A stretch of DNA of 64,000 nucleotides from Achromobacter spanius (GCF_003994415.1 NZ_CP034689.1:5022001-5086000); one strand, 5' to 3'. Positions 47,256 through 56,646 are shown, counted from the first letter of the stretch. Notes: a model not told the origin generated them from the letters alone. Numbers and translations are program-made.

Positions 47256-48050
47256 TTACAGCTTTTCGGTTTCGCCCGACTTGGGCTGCCACTTCATCAA
47301 GCGCTTTTCACCAATGCCGACGATGTAGTCCAGCACCAGCGCAAACGCGGTCAGCACGACGATGCCCGCGAACACGGTGTTCACATCAAACGTGCCTTCC
47401 GCTTGCAGGATCAGGTAGCCCACGCCCCTTGCCGAGCCCAGGTATTCACCCACCACCGCGCCCACGAAGGCCAGGCCCACGGACGTATGCAGGCTGGAAA
47501 ACACCCAACTGGTGGCCGACGGCAGGTACACGTGGCGCAGCAACTGGCGCTTGCGCGCGCCCAGCATGCGCGCGTTGTCGAGCAAGGTTGGGCTGACTTC
47601 GCGCACGCCCTGGTAGACGTTGAAGAACACGATGAAGAACACCAGCGTGACCGCCAGCGCCACCTTCGACCAGATCCCCAAGCCGAACCACATGCCGAAA
47701 ATAGGCGCCAGGATGACGCGCGGCATCGAGTTGGCGGCCTTGATGTAGGGATCAAGAATCGCGCTTGCGCGGGGCGACAAGCCCAGCCACAGTCCAAAGA
47801 CCAAACCGGCGATGGTGCCGATGAAAAAGGCCAGCACGGTTTCCGTCAGGGTGACCCACAGGTGCGCATAGATGTCGGCATTGGTGACGAACCAGGCCCA
47901 GATGCGGCCCCAGACCTTCAGCGGTTCGCCAAAGAAGAAAGCCACCTGGGAATCGCGCGCCGCAAAATGCCAGACGCCCAGGATGACGACCAGCAGCAGC
48001 AGTTGCCAGAAGCGCAAGCTGGCCTTACCAGATTTGAATGACTTCGACAT
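47256..48050 (-). CDS. ABC transporter permease (SsuC/TauC type)
   Basis: A 264-residue permease with about six helices and the conserved A-A-N-S-M-P-R-V-I-L-A-P-I-F motif of the nitrate/sulfonate/taurine group. The EAA-like segment is G-A-R-K-R-Q-L-L-R-H-V-Y-L-P. Last gene of an operon whose order is CoA-transferase, binding protein, ATPase, permease. Substrate unknown. Confidence 0.92.
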   Translation of the reverse strand: MSKSFKSGKASLRFWQLLLLVVILGVWHFAARDSQVAFFFGEPLKVWGRIWAWFVTNADIYAHLWVTLTETVLAFFIGTIAGLVFGLWLGLSPRASAILDPYIKAANSMPRVILAPIFGMWFGLGIWSKVALAVTLVFFIVFFNVYQGVREVSPTLLDNARMLGARKRQLLRHVYLPSATSWVFSSLHTSVGLAFVGAVVGEYLGSARGVGYLILQAEGTFDVNTVFAGIVVLTAFALVLDYIVGIGEKRLMKWQPKSGETEKL

Positions 48051-48053
48051 ACC

Positions 48054-48863
48054 TCAGGCTCGCTTCTGTTGGGCATAGCCCTTTAGCACTTCTTCGCGCA
48101 GCACCGCCCAGATGGCCGAGTGCAGTTCGACAAAGCGCGGGTGGACGCGTACCTCGGCCACGTCGCGGGGACGCGGCAGGTCAATGACGAATTCGCCGAT
48201 TGGGTGCGTGCCCGGGCCGGCAGACAGCACGATCACGCGGTCGCTCATCGCGATGGCTTCGTCCAGGTCGTGCGTGATGAACAACACGGCCTTGCGCTTG
48301 GCCATCCACAGGTCCAGGACTTCGTTTTCCATCAACTGGCGCGTCTGGATGTCCAGGGCGGAGAACGGCTCGTCCATCAGGATGATGTCGGGGTCGCGGA
48401 TCAGCGTCTGGGCCAGCATGGTGCGCTTGCGCATGCCGCCTGACATCTGGTGCGGATAGCGGCTTTCGAAGCCGCCCAGCCCCACTCGGCGCATCCACTC
48501 GCGACCGCGCTCCAGCCCTTCGGGGCGCGGTACGCCAGCGAAGTCCAGACCTGCCACCACATTGTCCAGCGCGCTGCGCCAGGGCAACAGCGCTTCGCCC
48601 TGGAACATGTAGCCCGCGCGCGCGTTGATGCCGGACAAGGGTTGACCGAAGACCTTCACCTGCCCGCTCGACGGCGCCAGCAAGCCGGCGCCGACGTTGA
48701 GCAGGGTGGACTTGCCGCAGCCGGTCGGACCCACCACCGACACGAACTCGCCCGGCGCAATGGCCAGGCTCGTGTCACTGACGGCGGTATAGCGCTGCGA
48801 CCGGTCGTCGCGCGAAACAAAGGTGCAACTGATATTTTCCAGCGATAGTGCGGCTTCAGCCAT
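48054..48863 (-). CDS. ABC transporter ATP-binding protein (SsuB/TauB type)
   Basis: A 269-residue ATPase started at 48863 (M-A-E-A-A-L-S-L-E); it overlaps the binding-protein gene by eight bases. Walker A G-P-T-G-C-G-K-S-T, signature M-S-G-G-M-R-K-R-T, Walker B I-I-L-M-D-E-P-F-S-A-L-D, H-loop F-I-T-H-D. The M-S-G-G-M form is typical of the SsuB/TauB group. Confidence 0.93.
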   Translation of the reverse strand: MAEAALSLENISCTFVSRDDRSQRYTAVSDTSLAIAPGEFVSVVGPTGCGKSTLLNVGAGLLAPSSGQVKVFGQPLSGINARAGYMFQGEALLPWRSALDNVVAGLDFAGVPRPEGLERGREWMRRVGLGGFESRYPHQMSGGMRKRTMLAQTLIRDPDIILMDEPFSALDIQTRQLMENEVLDLWMAKRKAVLFITHDLDEAIAMSDRVIVLSAGPGTHPIGEFVIDLPRPRDVAEVRVHPRFVELHSAIWAVLREEVLKGYAQQKRA

Positions 48864-49896
48864 TGGCGTACTTCTCGTTGGCGCGGCGGGCGAAATCGTT
48901 GGTCCAGGCTTTCGACGGATCAATCTTCGATGCGTTGAACTCTGCCTGGTACGCGGCCAGCGCCTTGAGCGCGGTGGCCGCGCCGTCCTCGGGGATCATG
49001 CCGTCGGGCGACAGGCCTTCCAGGCTTGCCGAGATGGCGGCCTTGTAGATGGCCGGGTCGCCCAGCAGGTAGGTTTCCGGCACGATCTTGGCGATTTCGT
49101 CGGGACCCGCCTTCTGAATCCACTTGTCCGCGCGCACGATCGCGTTGGCCAGCGCCTGCGTGGTGTTCGGATTGGCGTCGATGAACGCTTGCGGGGCGTA
49201 CAGGGAACCGGCAGGCATGTTGCCGCCAAAGATCTCCTGCGTGTCTTTAAGCGTGCGCGTGTCGACAATGATCTCGATGTCGCCCGGCATCTGCAACATC
49301 GACACCACGGGGTCGGTGTTGGAGATGGCGTCGATCTGGCCGCTGCGCAACGCCGTCACGGCACCCGCGCCGGCGCCCACGCCGATGATGGAAACGTCAG
49401 AGGACTTCAAGCCATGCTTGGCCAGGAAGAAGCTGACCACCATGTTGGTGGATGAACCCGGCGCGGTCACGCCGATCTTCTTGCCCTTGAGGTCAGCGGC
49501 GCCCTTGTAGTTCGGCAGGTTCTTCTTGGACACGCCCACGCCGATCATCGGCGCGCGGCCTTGCAGCACGAAGGCACGGTAGGCCTGGCCCTTGGACTGC
49601 ATCGACAGCGTGTGTTCGAACGCGCCCGAGACGATGTCGGCGCTGCCGCCCACCACGGCTTGCAGGGCCTTGGAGCCGCCCGCGAAGTCGGCGATGCTGA
49701 CGTCCAGGCCTTCGTCCTTGAAGTAGCCACGGGCTTCAGCGATGGACAGCGGGAGGTAATAGATCAGGGGCTTGCCGCCCACGGCGATCTGAACCTTGGT
49801 CTTTTCAAGCTTCTGGGCGCGCACGATGGCGGGCGCCATGCCCATGACGCCGGCGGCGCCAGCCATCTTGAGCAAGTCACGGCGAGTAACTGACAT
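48856..49896 (-). CDS. ABC transporter substrate-binding protein (NMT1/SsuA-like)
   Basis: A 346-residue periplasmic protein with a Tat-type leader (T-R-R-D-L-L-K-M-A-G) and NMT1/THI5-like fold: Y-Y-L-P-L-S-I-A-E-A-R-G-Y-F, G-G-S-A-D-I-V-S-G-A and K-K-I-G-V-T-A-P-G-S-S-T. It delivers an unknown small organic compound to the permease/ATPase pair encoded downstream. The gene starts 12 bases after the CoA-transferase stop. Confidence 0.92.
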   Translation of the reverse strand: MSVTRRDLLKMAGAAGVMGMAPAIVRAQKLEKTKVQIAVGGKPLIYYLPLSIAEARGYFKDEGLDVSIADFAGGSKALQAVVGGSADIVSGAFEHTLSMQSKGQAYRAFVLQGRAPMIGVGVSKKNLPNYKGAADLKGKKIGVTAPGSSTNMVVSFFLAKHGLKSSDVSIIGVGAGAGAVTALRSGQIDAISNTDPVVSMLQMPGDIEIIVDTRTLKDTQEIFGGNMPAGSLYAPQAFIDANPNTTQALANAIVRADKWIQKAGPDEIAKIVPETYLLGDPAIYKAAISASLEGLSPDGMIPEDGAATALKALAAYQAEFNASKIDPSKAWTNDFARRANEKYANG

Positions 49897-49908
49897 TGGG
49901 TTGTCTCC

Positions 49909-51168
49909 TTAGTTGTCGGGTTTACCGATAGCGCCGGTCTTCGCCAGCTCTTCAATAGCCGCTGAATCATACCCCAGCGCTTTCAGGACTTCCTCGGTAT
50001 GTTCCCCTAATTTGGGGCCTACCCAGCGCGTCTGGCCAGGGGTTTCCGACAGCTTGGGAACCACCGCCGGAAGCTTCACGGGGCTGCCATCGGCAAGCTG
50101 ATGTTGTTCGATCATGCGGCGCGCCAGGAACTGCGGATCGCTGAACATATCGGCCACGCTGTAGATCTTTCCGACCGGCACATCGGCCGCTTTGAGCGTG
50201 CCCAGCGCGTCTTCGATGTTGCGCCCGTTGCACCATTGCTGGATCGCGCCGTCGATCTCTTCCACGCGCCGTGCGCGGCCGTCGTTACGCACCAGGTCGG
50301 GGTCTTCGGCCAGGTCGTCGCGGCCGATGGCGCGCATCAGGCGGTGAAAGATGGCATCGCCATTGCCCGCGATAACGATGTTCTGGCCGTCGCGGGTGGT
50401 GTAGGTATTTGATGGCACGATGCCCGGCAGCGCGCCGCCGGTGCGTTCGCGCACCACGCCGGCCACGTCGTATTCGGGCACCAGGCTTTCCATCATGTTG
50501 AAGACAGCTTCGTACAGGGCCACGTCCACCATCTGCCCCTGCCCGGCCTGGCAGGCATCGCCCGTCTTGCCGTTCCAGCGGCCGCCGGTGGCGTCGCGGT
50601 GGCGCAGCGCCATCATGGCGCCAATCACCCCGTGCAGCGCGGCAATGGAGTCGCCGATGGAAATGCCGACCCGCAGCGGGGGCCGGTCGGGGTGCCCCGA
50701 CACATAGCGCAGGCCGCCCATGGATTCACCGATGGCGCCGAAGCCGGGTTGGTCTTTCATGGGGCCGGTCTGGCCATAGCCCGACAAGCGCACCATGATC
50801 AGCGCCGGGTTGATGGCGCGCAGTTGTTCAAAGCCCAAGCCCCACTTTTCCAGCACGCCAGGCCGGTAGTTTTCCACCACGACATCGGCGTCCAGCGCCA
50901 GCTTGCGGGCAATTTCCTGCGCGCGCGGGTCTTTCAGATTGAGGGCGATGGATTGCTTGTTGCGCGCCTGCACCGTCCACCAGAGCGAATTGCCCTCGTG
51001 CAGGTGGCGCCAACTGCGGATGGGGTCGCCCCCGCCCGTGCCATCCGGCCCGTGCGGCGTTTCCACCTTGATGACGTCGGCGCCAAATTCGCCGAAGATG
51101 CGCGCGGCGAAGGGGCCGGCGATTAGCGTGCCGAGTTCCAGGACTTTCAGTCCGGTCAGCGCTGACAT
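49909..51168 (-). CDS. CaiB/BaiF (family III) CoA-transferase
   Basis: A 419-residue enzyme that moves CoA between carboxylic acids. Begins G-L-K-V-L-E-L-G-T-L-I-A-G-P-F, with F-G-A-D-V-I-K-V-E-T-P; the middle contains the typical G-Q-G-Q-M-V-D-V-A-L-Y-E-A. Its tight linkage to an importer suggests that the imported compound is an organic acid activated by CoA transfer; this is inference. Confidence 0.9.
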   Translation of the reverse strand: MSALTGLKVLELGTLIAGPFAARIFGEFGADVIKVETPHGPDGTGGGDPIRSWRHLHEGNSLWWTVQARNKQSIALNLKDPRAQEIARKLALDADVVVENYRPGVLEKWGLGFEQLRAINPALIMVRLSGYGQTGPMKDQPGFGAIGESMGGLRYVSGHPDRPPLRVGISIGDSIAALHGVIGAMMALRHRDATGGRWNGKTGDACQAGQGQMVDVALYEAVFNMMESLVPEYDVAGVVRERTGGALPGIVPSNTYTTRDGQNIVIAGNGDAIFHRLMRAIGRDDLAEDPDLVRNDGRARRVEEIDGAIQQWCNGRNIEDALGTLKAADVPVGKIYSVADMFSDPQFLARRMIEQHQLADGSPVKLPAVVPKLSETPGQTRWVGPKLGEHTEEVLKALGYDSAAIEELAKTGAIGKPDN

Positions 51169-51244
51169 GGTTTGTCTTCCTCACGTTTCGTGCCGCGCCG
51201 GTACGTTGCCGGGAGGCTGTTTTAACGTTGCGAGCCTTGCGTTG

Positions 51245-51853
51245 CTATGTGGTCTTGCGCTCCATCAGCGCCCAGGCGATGGTGCCGGCATCCACGTATT
51301 CAAGTTCGCTGCCCGCCGGGACGCCACGCGCCAGGCGTGTGACCCGCAGGCCGCGTTCACCCAGCGCTTCGCCCAGGAAGTGGGCGGTGGTTTCGCCTTC
51401 GGCGGTGAAGTTGGTGGCCAGGATGACTTCCTGCACCACCCCATCGGTTGCGCGCTTGATGACGCGATCGAAATCCAGCTCGCGCGGGCCGATGCCCTCA
51501 AGCGGCGCCACCCGGCCCATCAGCACGTAGTACAGGCCACGGTAGCCGTGGCTGGACTCGATCATGTTCTGGTCGGCCGGCGTTTCCACGATGCACAAGA
51601 GCGACGGGTCGCGCTTGGGGTTGGCGCAGGTGCCGCAGACCTCGTCTTCGGAAAAGCTGTTGCAACGGGCGCAATGTTTCAAGTCCCGCACCGCGCCGGC
51701 CAACGCCCGCCCCAGCATGTCCGCGCCTTGCGGGTCATGCTGCAACAGGTGATAAGCCATGCGCCGGGCTGATCGGACGCCCACGCCGGGCAGGCGCCGC
51801 AGCGCCTCGATCAGGGAAACCAGCGGTTCGGGTTCAGGCAGTAAGGGATCCAT
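51245..51853 (-). CDS. recR: recombination protein RecR
   Basis: A 202-residue protein of the RecFOR pathway. Helix-hairpin-helix L-P-G-V-G-V-R-S-A-R-R near residue 21, four-cysteine zinc motif (C-A-R-C and C-G-T-C, residues ~58-75), then a Toprim domain beginning L-L-C-I-V-E. Distal to ybaB and dnaX in the usual order. Confidence 0.97.
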   Translation of the reverse strand: MDPLLPEPEPLVSLIEALRRLPGVGVRSARRMAYHLLQHDPQGADMLGRALAGAVRDLKHCARCNSFSEDEVCGTCANPKRDPSLLCIVETPADQNMIESSHGYRGLYYVLMGRVAPLEGIGPRELDFDRVIKRATDGVVQEVILATNFTAEGETTAHFLGEALGERGLRVTRLARGVPAGSELEYVDAGTIAWALMERKTT

Positions 51854-51874
51854 TGCAGCCCAGGGCAGCCTTGC

Positions 51875-52201
51875 TTAGAACGGCAGCTTCATGCCCGGGG
51901 GCAGCGGCATGCCGGCGGTGACGCCCGCCATCTTTTCCTGCGACGTGGTTTCGGCCTTGCGCAGCGCGTCGTTGAACGCAGCGGCAACCAGGTCTTCCAG
52001 CATGTCCTTGTCGTCGCCCAGCAGCGACGGGTCGATCACGACGCGCTTGACGTCGTGGCGGCAGGTCATGGTGACCTTGACCAGGCCGCCGCCCGAGGCG
52101 CCTTCGACCAGGATTTCAGCCAGCGCGTCTTGCGCCTTCTTCATGTTTTCCTGCATCTGCTGCGCCTGGCGCATCAGGCCGGCCAGTTGTCCTTTCATCA
52201 T
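51875..52201 (-). CDS. ybaB: YbaB/EbfC nucleoid-associated protein
   Basis: A 108-residue protein with the typical start M-M-K-G-Q-L-A-G-L-M-R-Q-A-Q-Q-M-Q, a helical dimerisation segment, and C-terminal G-M-P-L-P-P-G-M-K-L-P-F. It binds DNA as a dimer. Lies between dnaX and recR as in most proteobacteria. Confidence 0.96.
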   Translation of the reverse strand: MMKGQLAGLMRQAQQMQENMKKAQDALAEILVEGASGGGLVKVTMTCRHDVKRVVIDPSLLGDDKDMLEDLVAAAFNDALRKAETTSQEKMAGVTAGMPLPPGMKLPF

Positions 52202-52245
52202 GATGGATGTTCCTTGAACGAGGGAAATAAGAGATGGCCGCCGCG

Positions 52246-54656
52246 TCAGGCAGCGGCCGGGGGATCAACGTGGCGGATGGAGTCGGGGACGACATGGCCC
52301 CCGAAATCGGCCAACAACGCTTGCACGAAGGGATCGACGGCCACCGCATCTTCGGCGGCCTGCTGGCGCGCGGCGCGTTCGGCTTTGGCAACCGCGTGAG
52401 CAGTGTCGTCGCCGGTAATGCCGACTTGCACATCCAACCGGATGCCCTGGCCGAAATGTTCGCACAAGACGGTTTGCAAACGCACCCGGCTTTCGCTTTC
52501 GGCCAGCGTCTTGACGGCCACGCGCAGCACGATGGCATCGCCCTGCACACCGGCCCATTCGCTTTGCCGAGCCAGTTCGGCCGCCAAGCCGGTGACGGGC
52601 AGGCGCGCGGCCAATTCGGGCCAGCCGGCCTGCGTCATGTCAGACATGCGAGCGCGCGAGGCGCGCTTGCGAGACGGGGCGGGGGCTTCGCGACGGGCTG
52701 CCGGTGGCGGCGCCACCGACGGCGCGCTGGCCAGCGTTTCAAATTCGTCGTCGTCCGGGTTGGACGTGAAACCGCCCTCCGGCACAAAGCCGCCTTCGGC
52801 TTCAAACGGAATTTCTTCGTCAACCCAGGACGGCGGGCCGTCGTCGTCGGCCTCGGCCGGCGCGGTAGCCAGCACGGCAGCAACCGCGGGCGTGACCGCC
52901 AGCGCGGCGGAACCTACTCCCTTCGCGGCGGCGTCGACGGCGGGAGCGGTAGCAGCGGCGGGCGCGACGGCAGCGGCCGCATCGGCGTCAAAGGCAGGCG
53001 CGGCGGGGGACAGCTCTGGCGTGGGTTCCGGCGTGGGCGCCAGCATGGATTCGGGCGCAGGCGCTGCCGCCGCTTGCGCGGTAGACGTCGTGCCAGCCGG
53101 AAGGTCTTCCCACGGCGGCACGCTGTCTGGCGCGGGCGTCACTGCCGTTGCGGCAGTGGCCGGTTGCGGCGCGGCTTGAGACGCGGCTTGCGGTGCGGCT
53201 TGAGCCGTAACTTGTGGCGTCGGCGCGACGGGTGCGGAAACCGCCTGGACAGGTTCGGAAACCGGCGCGGCGGACGCGACCGCTGCCTGCGGCGCGGGTT
53301 CGTTCACTGCGGCAGGCGCGGGCGCAGCCGTGGGGGTGGTCACCGGGGATGCTGCGGGAGCAGCTGCGGGTTCAACCACTGGCTCTGCCACGGAAGCAAC
53401 AACATCAGCAACAACAGGCGCAACCATTGGCGCGCTGACGGCTGCGGCGGCTGTCGCAACAACAGGCGCAACCTCGGCCGCCGCAACAACCGCTTCGGGC
53501 GCGGAAGCCGCTGCCGGTTCCGCCGTCTGGCGGGCCGGAGTAGCAGGCGCTTCCAAGGCGGTCTGCGGACCGGCGTCGCCATTGAGCGCCAGCATGCGCA
53601 GGCAGGCCATGATGAAGCCCGCATACTCGTCCGGCGACAGCGTCAGTTCGCTGCGGCTATGCACGGCCACTGAATAGAACAACTGGACCGCGTCAGGATG
53701 CAGGCTAAGTGCCAGCCGCGCAATGTCGGCGGCCAGCGGGTCTTCGGCAGCCGTGACGCCCTTGACACGCTGTTCGATCGCCACGCGCGACAGCAGCACG
53801 GCCAGATCAGCCAGCGCCCCCGCGTACGACAGCCCGCGTATGGCCAGCTCATCCGCCACGGCCAACACGCTCTTGGCGTCGCCCGCCGACAGGGCGTCAA
53901 GCAGACGCACCAGGTGGCGCTGGTCGATGGTGCCGAGCATGCCGCGCACGGCGTCCTCGGTCATGTTGCCGGCGCTATAGGCAATGGCTTGATCGGTCAG
54001 GGACAATGCGTCGCGCATCGAACCCTGGGCGGCCTGGCCGATCAGGCGCAAGGCCGGCACTTCAAAGGCGACTTCTTCGTGGCCCAGCACCGCTTGCAGG
54101 TGCCCGACGATGGAGTCGGCCGGCATCTGCTTCAAATTGAATTGCAGGCAGCGCGACAGCACCGTGACCGGGATCTTTTGCGGATCGGTGGTGGCCAGGA
54201 TGAATTTGACGTGGGGGGCGGCTCTTCCAGGGTCTTCAACATGGCGTTGAAGGCATGGCCGGTGAGCATGTGCACTTCGTCGATCATGTAGACCTTGAAG
54301 CGCCCCGCGCCCGGCGAGTACACCGCCTGTTCGAGCAACTGCGTCATTTCCTCGACGCCGCGGTTCGAGGCCGCATCCAGCTCCAGGTAGTCAACAAAGC
54401 GCCCGGCGTCGATTTCCGTACAAGCGCGGCAAACGCCGCAAGGCTTGGACGTGATGCCGGTTTCACAGTTGAGCGACTTGGCCAGAATGCGGGACAAGGT
54501 GGTCTTGCCCACGCCCCGCGTGCCGGTGAACAACCAGGCATGGTGCAGGCGTTGGGTGTCGAGCGCATGAGTCAGCGCGCGGACCACGTGATCCTGTCCC
54601 ACGAGGGTATCGAACGATCTCGGCCGCCACTTGCGGGCCAGTACCAGATAAGTCAT
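52246..54656 (-). CDS. dnaX: DNA polymerase III subunit gamma/tau, with one-base break
   Basis: Clamp-loader ATPase. The first 174-codon frame (54656-54132) holds Walker A (G-T-R-G-V-G-K-T), the zinc cysteines (C-G-V-C-R-A-C) and D-E-V-H; the second frame (to 52246) begins before L-S-R-C-L-Q-F-N-L-K and continues through domain III and a long Ala/Pro-rich tau region. They meet at six G on the plus strand (54213-54218): one extra base restores L-E-E-P-P-P-H-V-K-F-I-L-A-T-T, the conserved sequence. The restored protein is about 803 residues. Because the gene is essential and the break is inside the ATPase, an error in the given sequence is the likeliest explanation. Confidence 0.93.
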
Positions 54657-54698
54657 GGCTGGATTGTAGAGCCTGTTTCGCGTGCTGGCTGAAATGCA

Positions 54699-54754
54699 AA
54701 GGGGACGGGCTTATTCCCGTGGAACGAATCCCTGGAAAATAACCCCGTCCCCTT
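54699..54754. repeat. 56-bp palindromic element
   Basis: AAGGGGACGGG (54699-54709) and CCCGTCCCCTT (54744-54754) are perfect inverted complements around a 34-base centre. It lies upstream of dnaX and downstream of ffs (minus strand). Shape and GGGGACGG ends suggest a dispersed REP-like element; only this copy was seen in the window. Confidence 0.6.
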
Positions 54755-54761
54755 GAAAGCG

Positions 54762-54790
54762 AAGGGCCATGAACTGAAATCATGACCCTT
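54762..54790 (-). terminator. hairpin after 4.5S RNA
   Basis: AAGGGCCATGA (54762-54772) pairs with TCATGACCCTT (54780-54790) with one mismatch. On the minus strand it lies 14 bases past the 4.5S RNA 3' end, followed by TTCGCTTTC. Probable terminator. Confidence 0.6.
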
Positions 54791-54803
54791 TGCTTTGAAG
54801 AAT

Positions 54804-54910
54804 CCGGTTGGCGAGCCTTACTCCGGCACTGACCCTAAACGACTATGGCTGCTTCGTTCCCGACCTGACCAGGTTCACCGTCGAACCATGCGGAGGGGCC
54901 CGCCAACCGG
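54804..54910 (-). ncRNA. ffs: 4.5S signal recognition particle RNA
   Basis: About 107 bases on the minus strand with complementary ends (CCGGTTGGCG and CGCCAACCGG). The apical domain has GGTCAGGTCGGGAACGAAG followed by CAGCC, the conserved SRP helix 8 with its GNAA-type tetraloop region and asymmetric internal loop. It guides Ffh-dependent membrane targeting. Placement just upstream of dnaX-ybaB-recR is conserved in many betaproteobacteria. Confidence 0.93.
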
Positions 54911-55043
54911 AATTCTAGCAGAGCTGCGCTTCGCTTGCTTGCAGCCTTCCGGTTGGCGGGCCCCTGTGGGGCGGTATGTTGCCCCCTCCCCGGCCCTCCC
55001 CCGAGGGGGAGGGGGTGATGGCTTTGCTTCGCTTGCCATTTTT

Positions 55044-55175
55044 GGCTCGCTTCGCTTTGCCTTGCTTGTGCACGCTCGCTTCGCTTTGCTCGATTCTTTG
55101 CCGGCGTTCGATTGGGCGGGCTTTCTGCGGCTCGCTTCGCTTTGCTCGACGCTTTGCCGCCATTCAATTGGCGGG
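55044..55175. repeat. imperfect repeats, GCTTCGCTTTGC-rich
   Basis: CTCGCTTCGCTTTGCTCGA occurs at about 55075 and again at 55131, each followed by a related 26-base block ending GGCGGG; a partial copy starts at 55044. The stretch 54911-55257 holds these repeats and a GC palindrome (CCCTCCCCCGAGGGGGAGGG near 55000) and no gene. Confidence 0.55.
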
Positions 55176-55197
55176 ACTCTTGGCGGCGCACTCTTTC

Positions 55198-55257
55198 GTA
55201 GGATGGGTGAAGCGCGGGTTGGCCGGCAGAAGAAAATAGATCGTCTACGCGCGCAAC
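55198..55257 (+). repeat. 66-bp REP-like repeat, copy B, interrupted by IS
   Basis: Starts GTAGGATGGGTGAAGCGCG and runs to CGCGCAAC at 55257; its last six bases (CCATCT) are found beyond the IS at 56655-56660. Rejoined, it is 66 bp, the same length as copy A (15409-15474, minus strand), with identical outer arms and near-identical final CGCGCG-AACCCATC block. Confidence 0.75.
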
Positions 55258-56646
55258 GGGACTGTCAGGATTTTTGTGTGCAGGCCTATGATGGTTTTCA
55301 AGGAGACCGACCATGGCACGCAACCCGAAGTCCACGAGGCAGTCCAGCACGTCTGCGCTACCGGCCAGTGCCGAGCAGTTGCTCGATGAACTTGTAACGG
55401 GGCCGATGACAGCCGAGGCGGTCCAGGACACGTTCATGTTGCTGAAGAAGGCGCTGATCGAGCGTGCTCTGGGCGCTGAACTGGGCCGACACCTGGGCTA
55501 TCCCGCAGGCGGCGAGCGCCCGGAAGACACCACCAACCAGCGCAACGGCAAGAGCAGCAAGACCGTGCTGACCGACGACGGCCCGCTCAAGCTGGATATC
55601 CCGCGGGATCGGGATGGCAGTTTTGCCCCAATCCTGATTCCCAAGCACGCACGTCGGTTTACCGGTTTTGATGACAAGATCATCGCGATGTACGCCCGTG
55701 GCATGAGCGTGCGCGAGATCCGAGCGTTCCTGGACGAGCAATATGGCACTGACGTGTCGCCGGAGTTCATCAGCTCGGTGACCGATGAGGTCATGGATGA
55801 AGTGCAGGCGTGGCAGAACCGCCCTCTGGAACCCATGTTCCCCGTGGTGTTCTTCGACGCGTTGCGGGTCAAGATCCGCGACGAAGGCTTGGTGCAGAAC
55901 AAGGCGGTTTATCTGGCCTTGGGTGTGCTGCCCGATGGCACGCGTGAGATTCTGGGCCTGTGGGTCGAGACCACCGAGGGCGCGAAGTTCTGGATGCGGG
56001 TGTTCAACGACCTCAAGACCCGAGGGGTGCAGGACATCCTGATCGCAGTGACCGATGGTCTGAAAGGGATGCCCCAGGCGCTAGAGGTCGTGTTCCCAGC
56101 CACCACGCTACAAACGTGCATCGTGCATCTGATCCGCAATAGCCTGGCCTACGCCGGCTGGAAGGATCGCCGCGCGATCGCCACGGCGCTGCGCCCGATC
56201 TACGCTGCCGTTAACGCCCAGGCCGCGCAACAGGCCCTTGATGAGTTTGCCAAAGGCGCTTGGGGCTTGAAGTACCCAATGATCGTCAAAGCCTGGAAAG
56301 ACGCCTGGGAACAGGTCATCCCCTTCTTCGTGTTTCCACCCGCGATCCGACGTGTGATCTACACGACGAACGCGATAGAGAGCGTGAATGCGCAGCTACG
56401 CAAGATCATCAAAACGCGCGGCCACTTCCCTACCGACGACGCGGCGATTAAGCTGCTCTGGTTGGCGCTGCGAAACATTACCGTCAAATGGGGCACGGCC
56501 ACACACCATTGGACCGACGCGATGCACCAGTTCGCCATCCTCTACGAGGAGCGATTTACCCGCATCCGTACCAACGCCCAGTGGGCCAGCGAGTAAATGA
56601 TGCAACGTCAGAACAACGCCTAGAACACAAAATTTCTGACAGTCCC
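55258..56646 (+). mobile_element. IS256-family insertion sequence
   Basis: A 1389-bp element. Left end GGGACTGTCAGGATTTTTGT (55258) and right end (complement) GGGACTGTCAGAAATTTTGT (56646 inward) are imperfect terminal inverted repeats. Flanks show an exact 8-bp target duplication, CGCGCAAC at 55250-55257 and 56647-56654. One full-length transposase gene. The perfect duplication and intact ORF imply recent insertion. Confidence 0.93.
55313..56596 (+). CDS. IS256-family (Mutator-type) transposase
   Basis: A 427-residue DDE transposase. Typical features are the N-terminal A-L-I-E-R-A-L-G-A-E-L-G-R-H-L-G-Y helix region, R-N-G-K-S-S-K-T, the first Asp in V-F-F-D-A-L-R-V-K, second Asp in A-V-T-D-G-L-K-G, C-I-V-H-L-I-R, and the Glu in T-N-A-I-E-S-V-N. 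Full length for the family, apparently functional. An AAGGAG ribosome site precedes the ATG. Confidence 0.96.
   Translation: MARNPKSTRQSSTSALPASAEQLLDELVTGPMTAEAVQDTFMLLKKALIERALGAELGRHLGYPAGGERPEDTTNQRNGKSSKTVLTDDGPLKLDIPRDRDGSFAPILIPKHARRFTGFDDKIIAMYARGMSVREIRAFLDEQYGTDVSPEFISSVTDEVMDEVQAWQNRPLEPMFPVVFFDALRVKIRDEGLVQNKAVYLALGVLPDGTREILGLWVETTEGAKFWMRVFNDLKTRGVQDILIAVTDGLKGMPQALEVVFPATTLQTCIVHLIRNSLAYAGWKDRRAIATALRPIYAAVNAQAAQQALDEFAKGAWGLKYPMIVKAWKDAWEQVIPFFVFPPAIRRVIYTTNAIESVNAQLRKIIKTRGHFPTDDAAIKLLWLALRNITVKWGTATHHWTDAMHQFAILYEERFTRIRTNAQWASE

Noticed and set aside
52234..53673. 479-codon Gly/Arg-rich ORF opposite dnaX
   Set aside because: It is the complement of the Ala/Pro-rich tau region of dnaX; repetitive composition only.
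54132..54240. dnaX break as programmed frameshift producing gamma
   Set aside because: Known tau/gamma frameshifting occurs after the ATPase domains; here truncation would remove most of the ATPase. A missing base is more likely.
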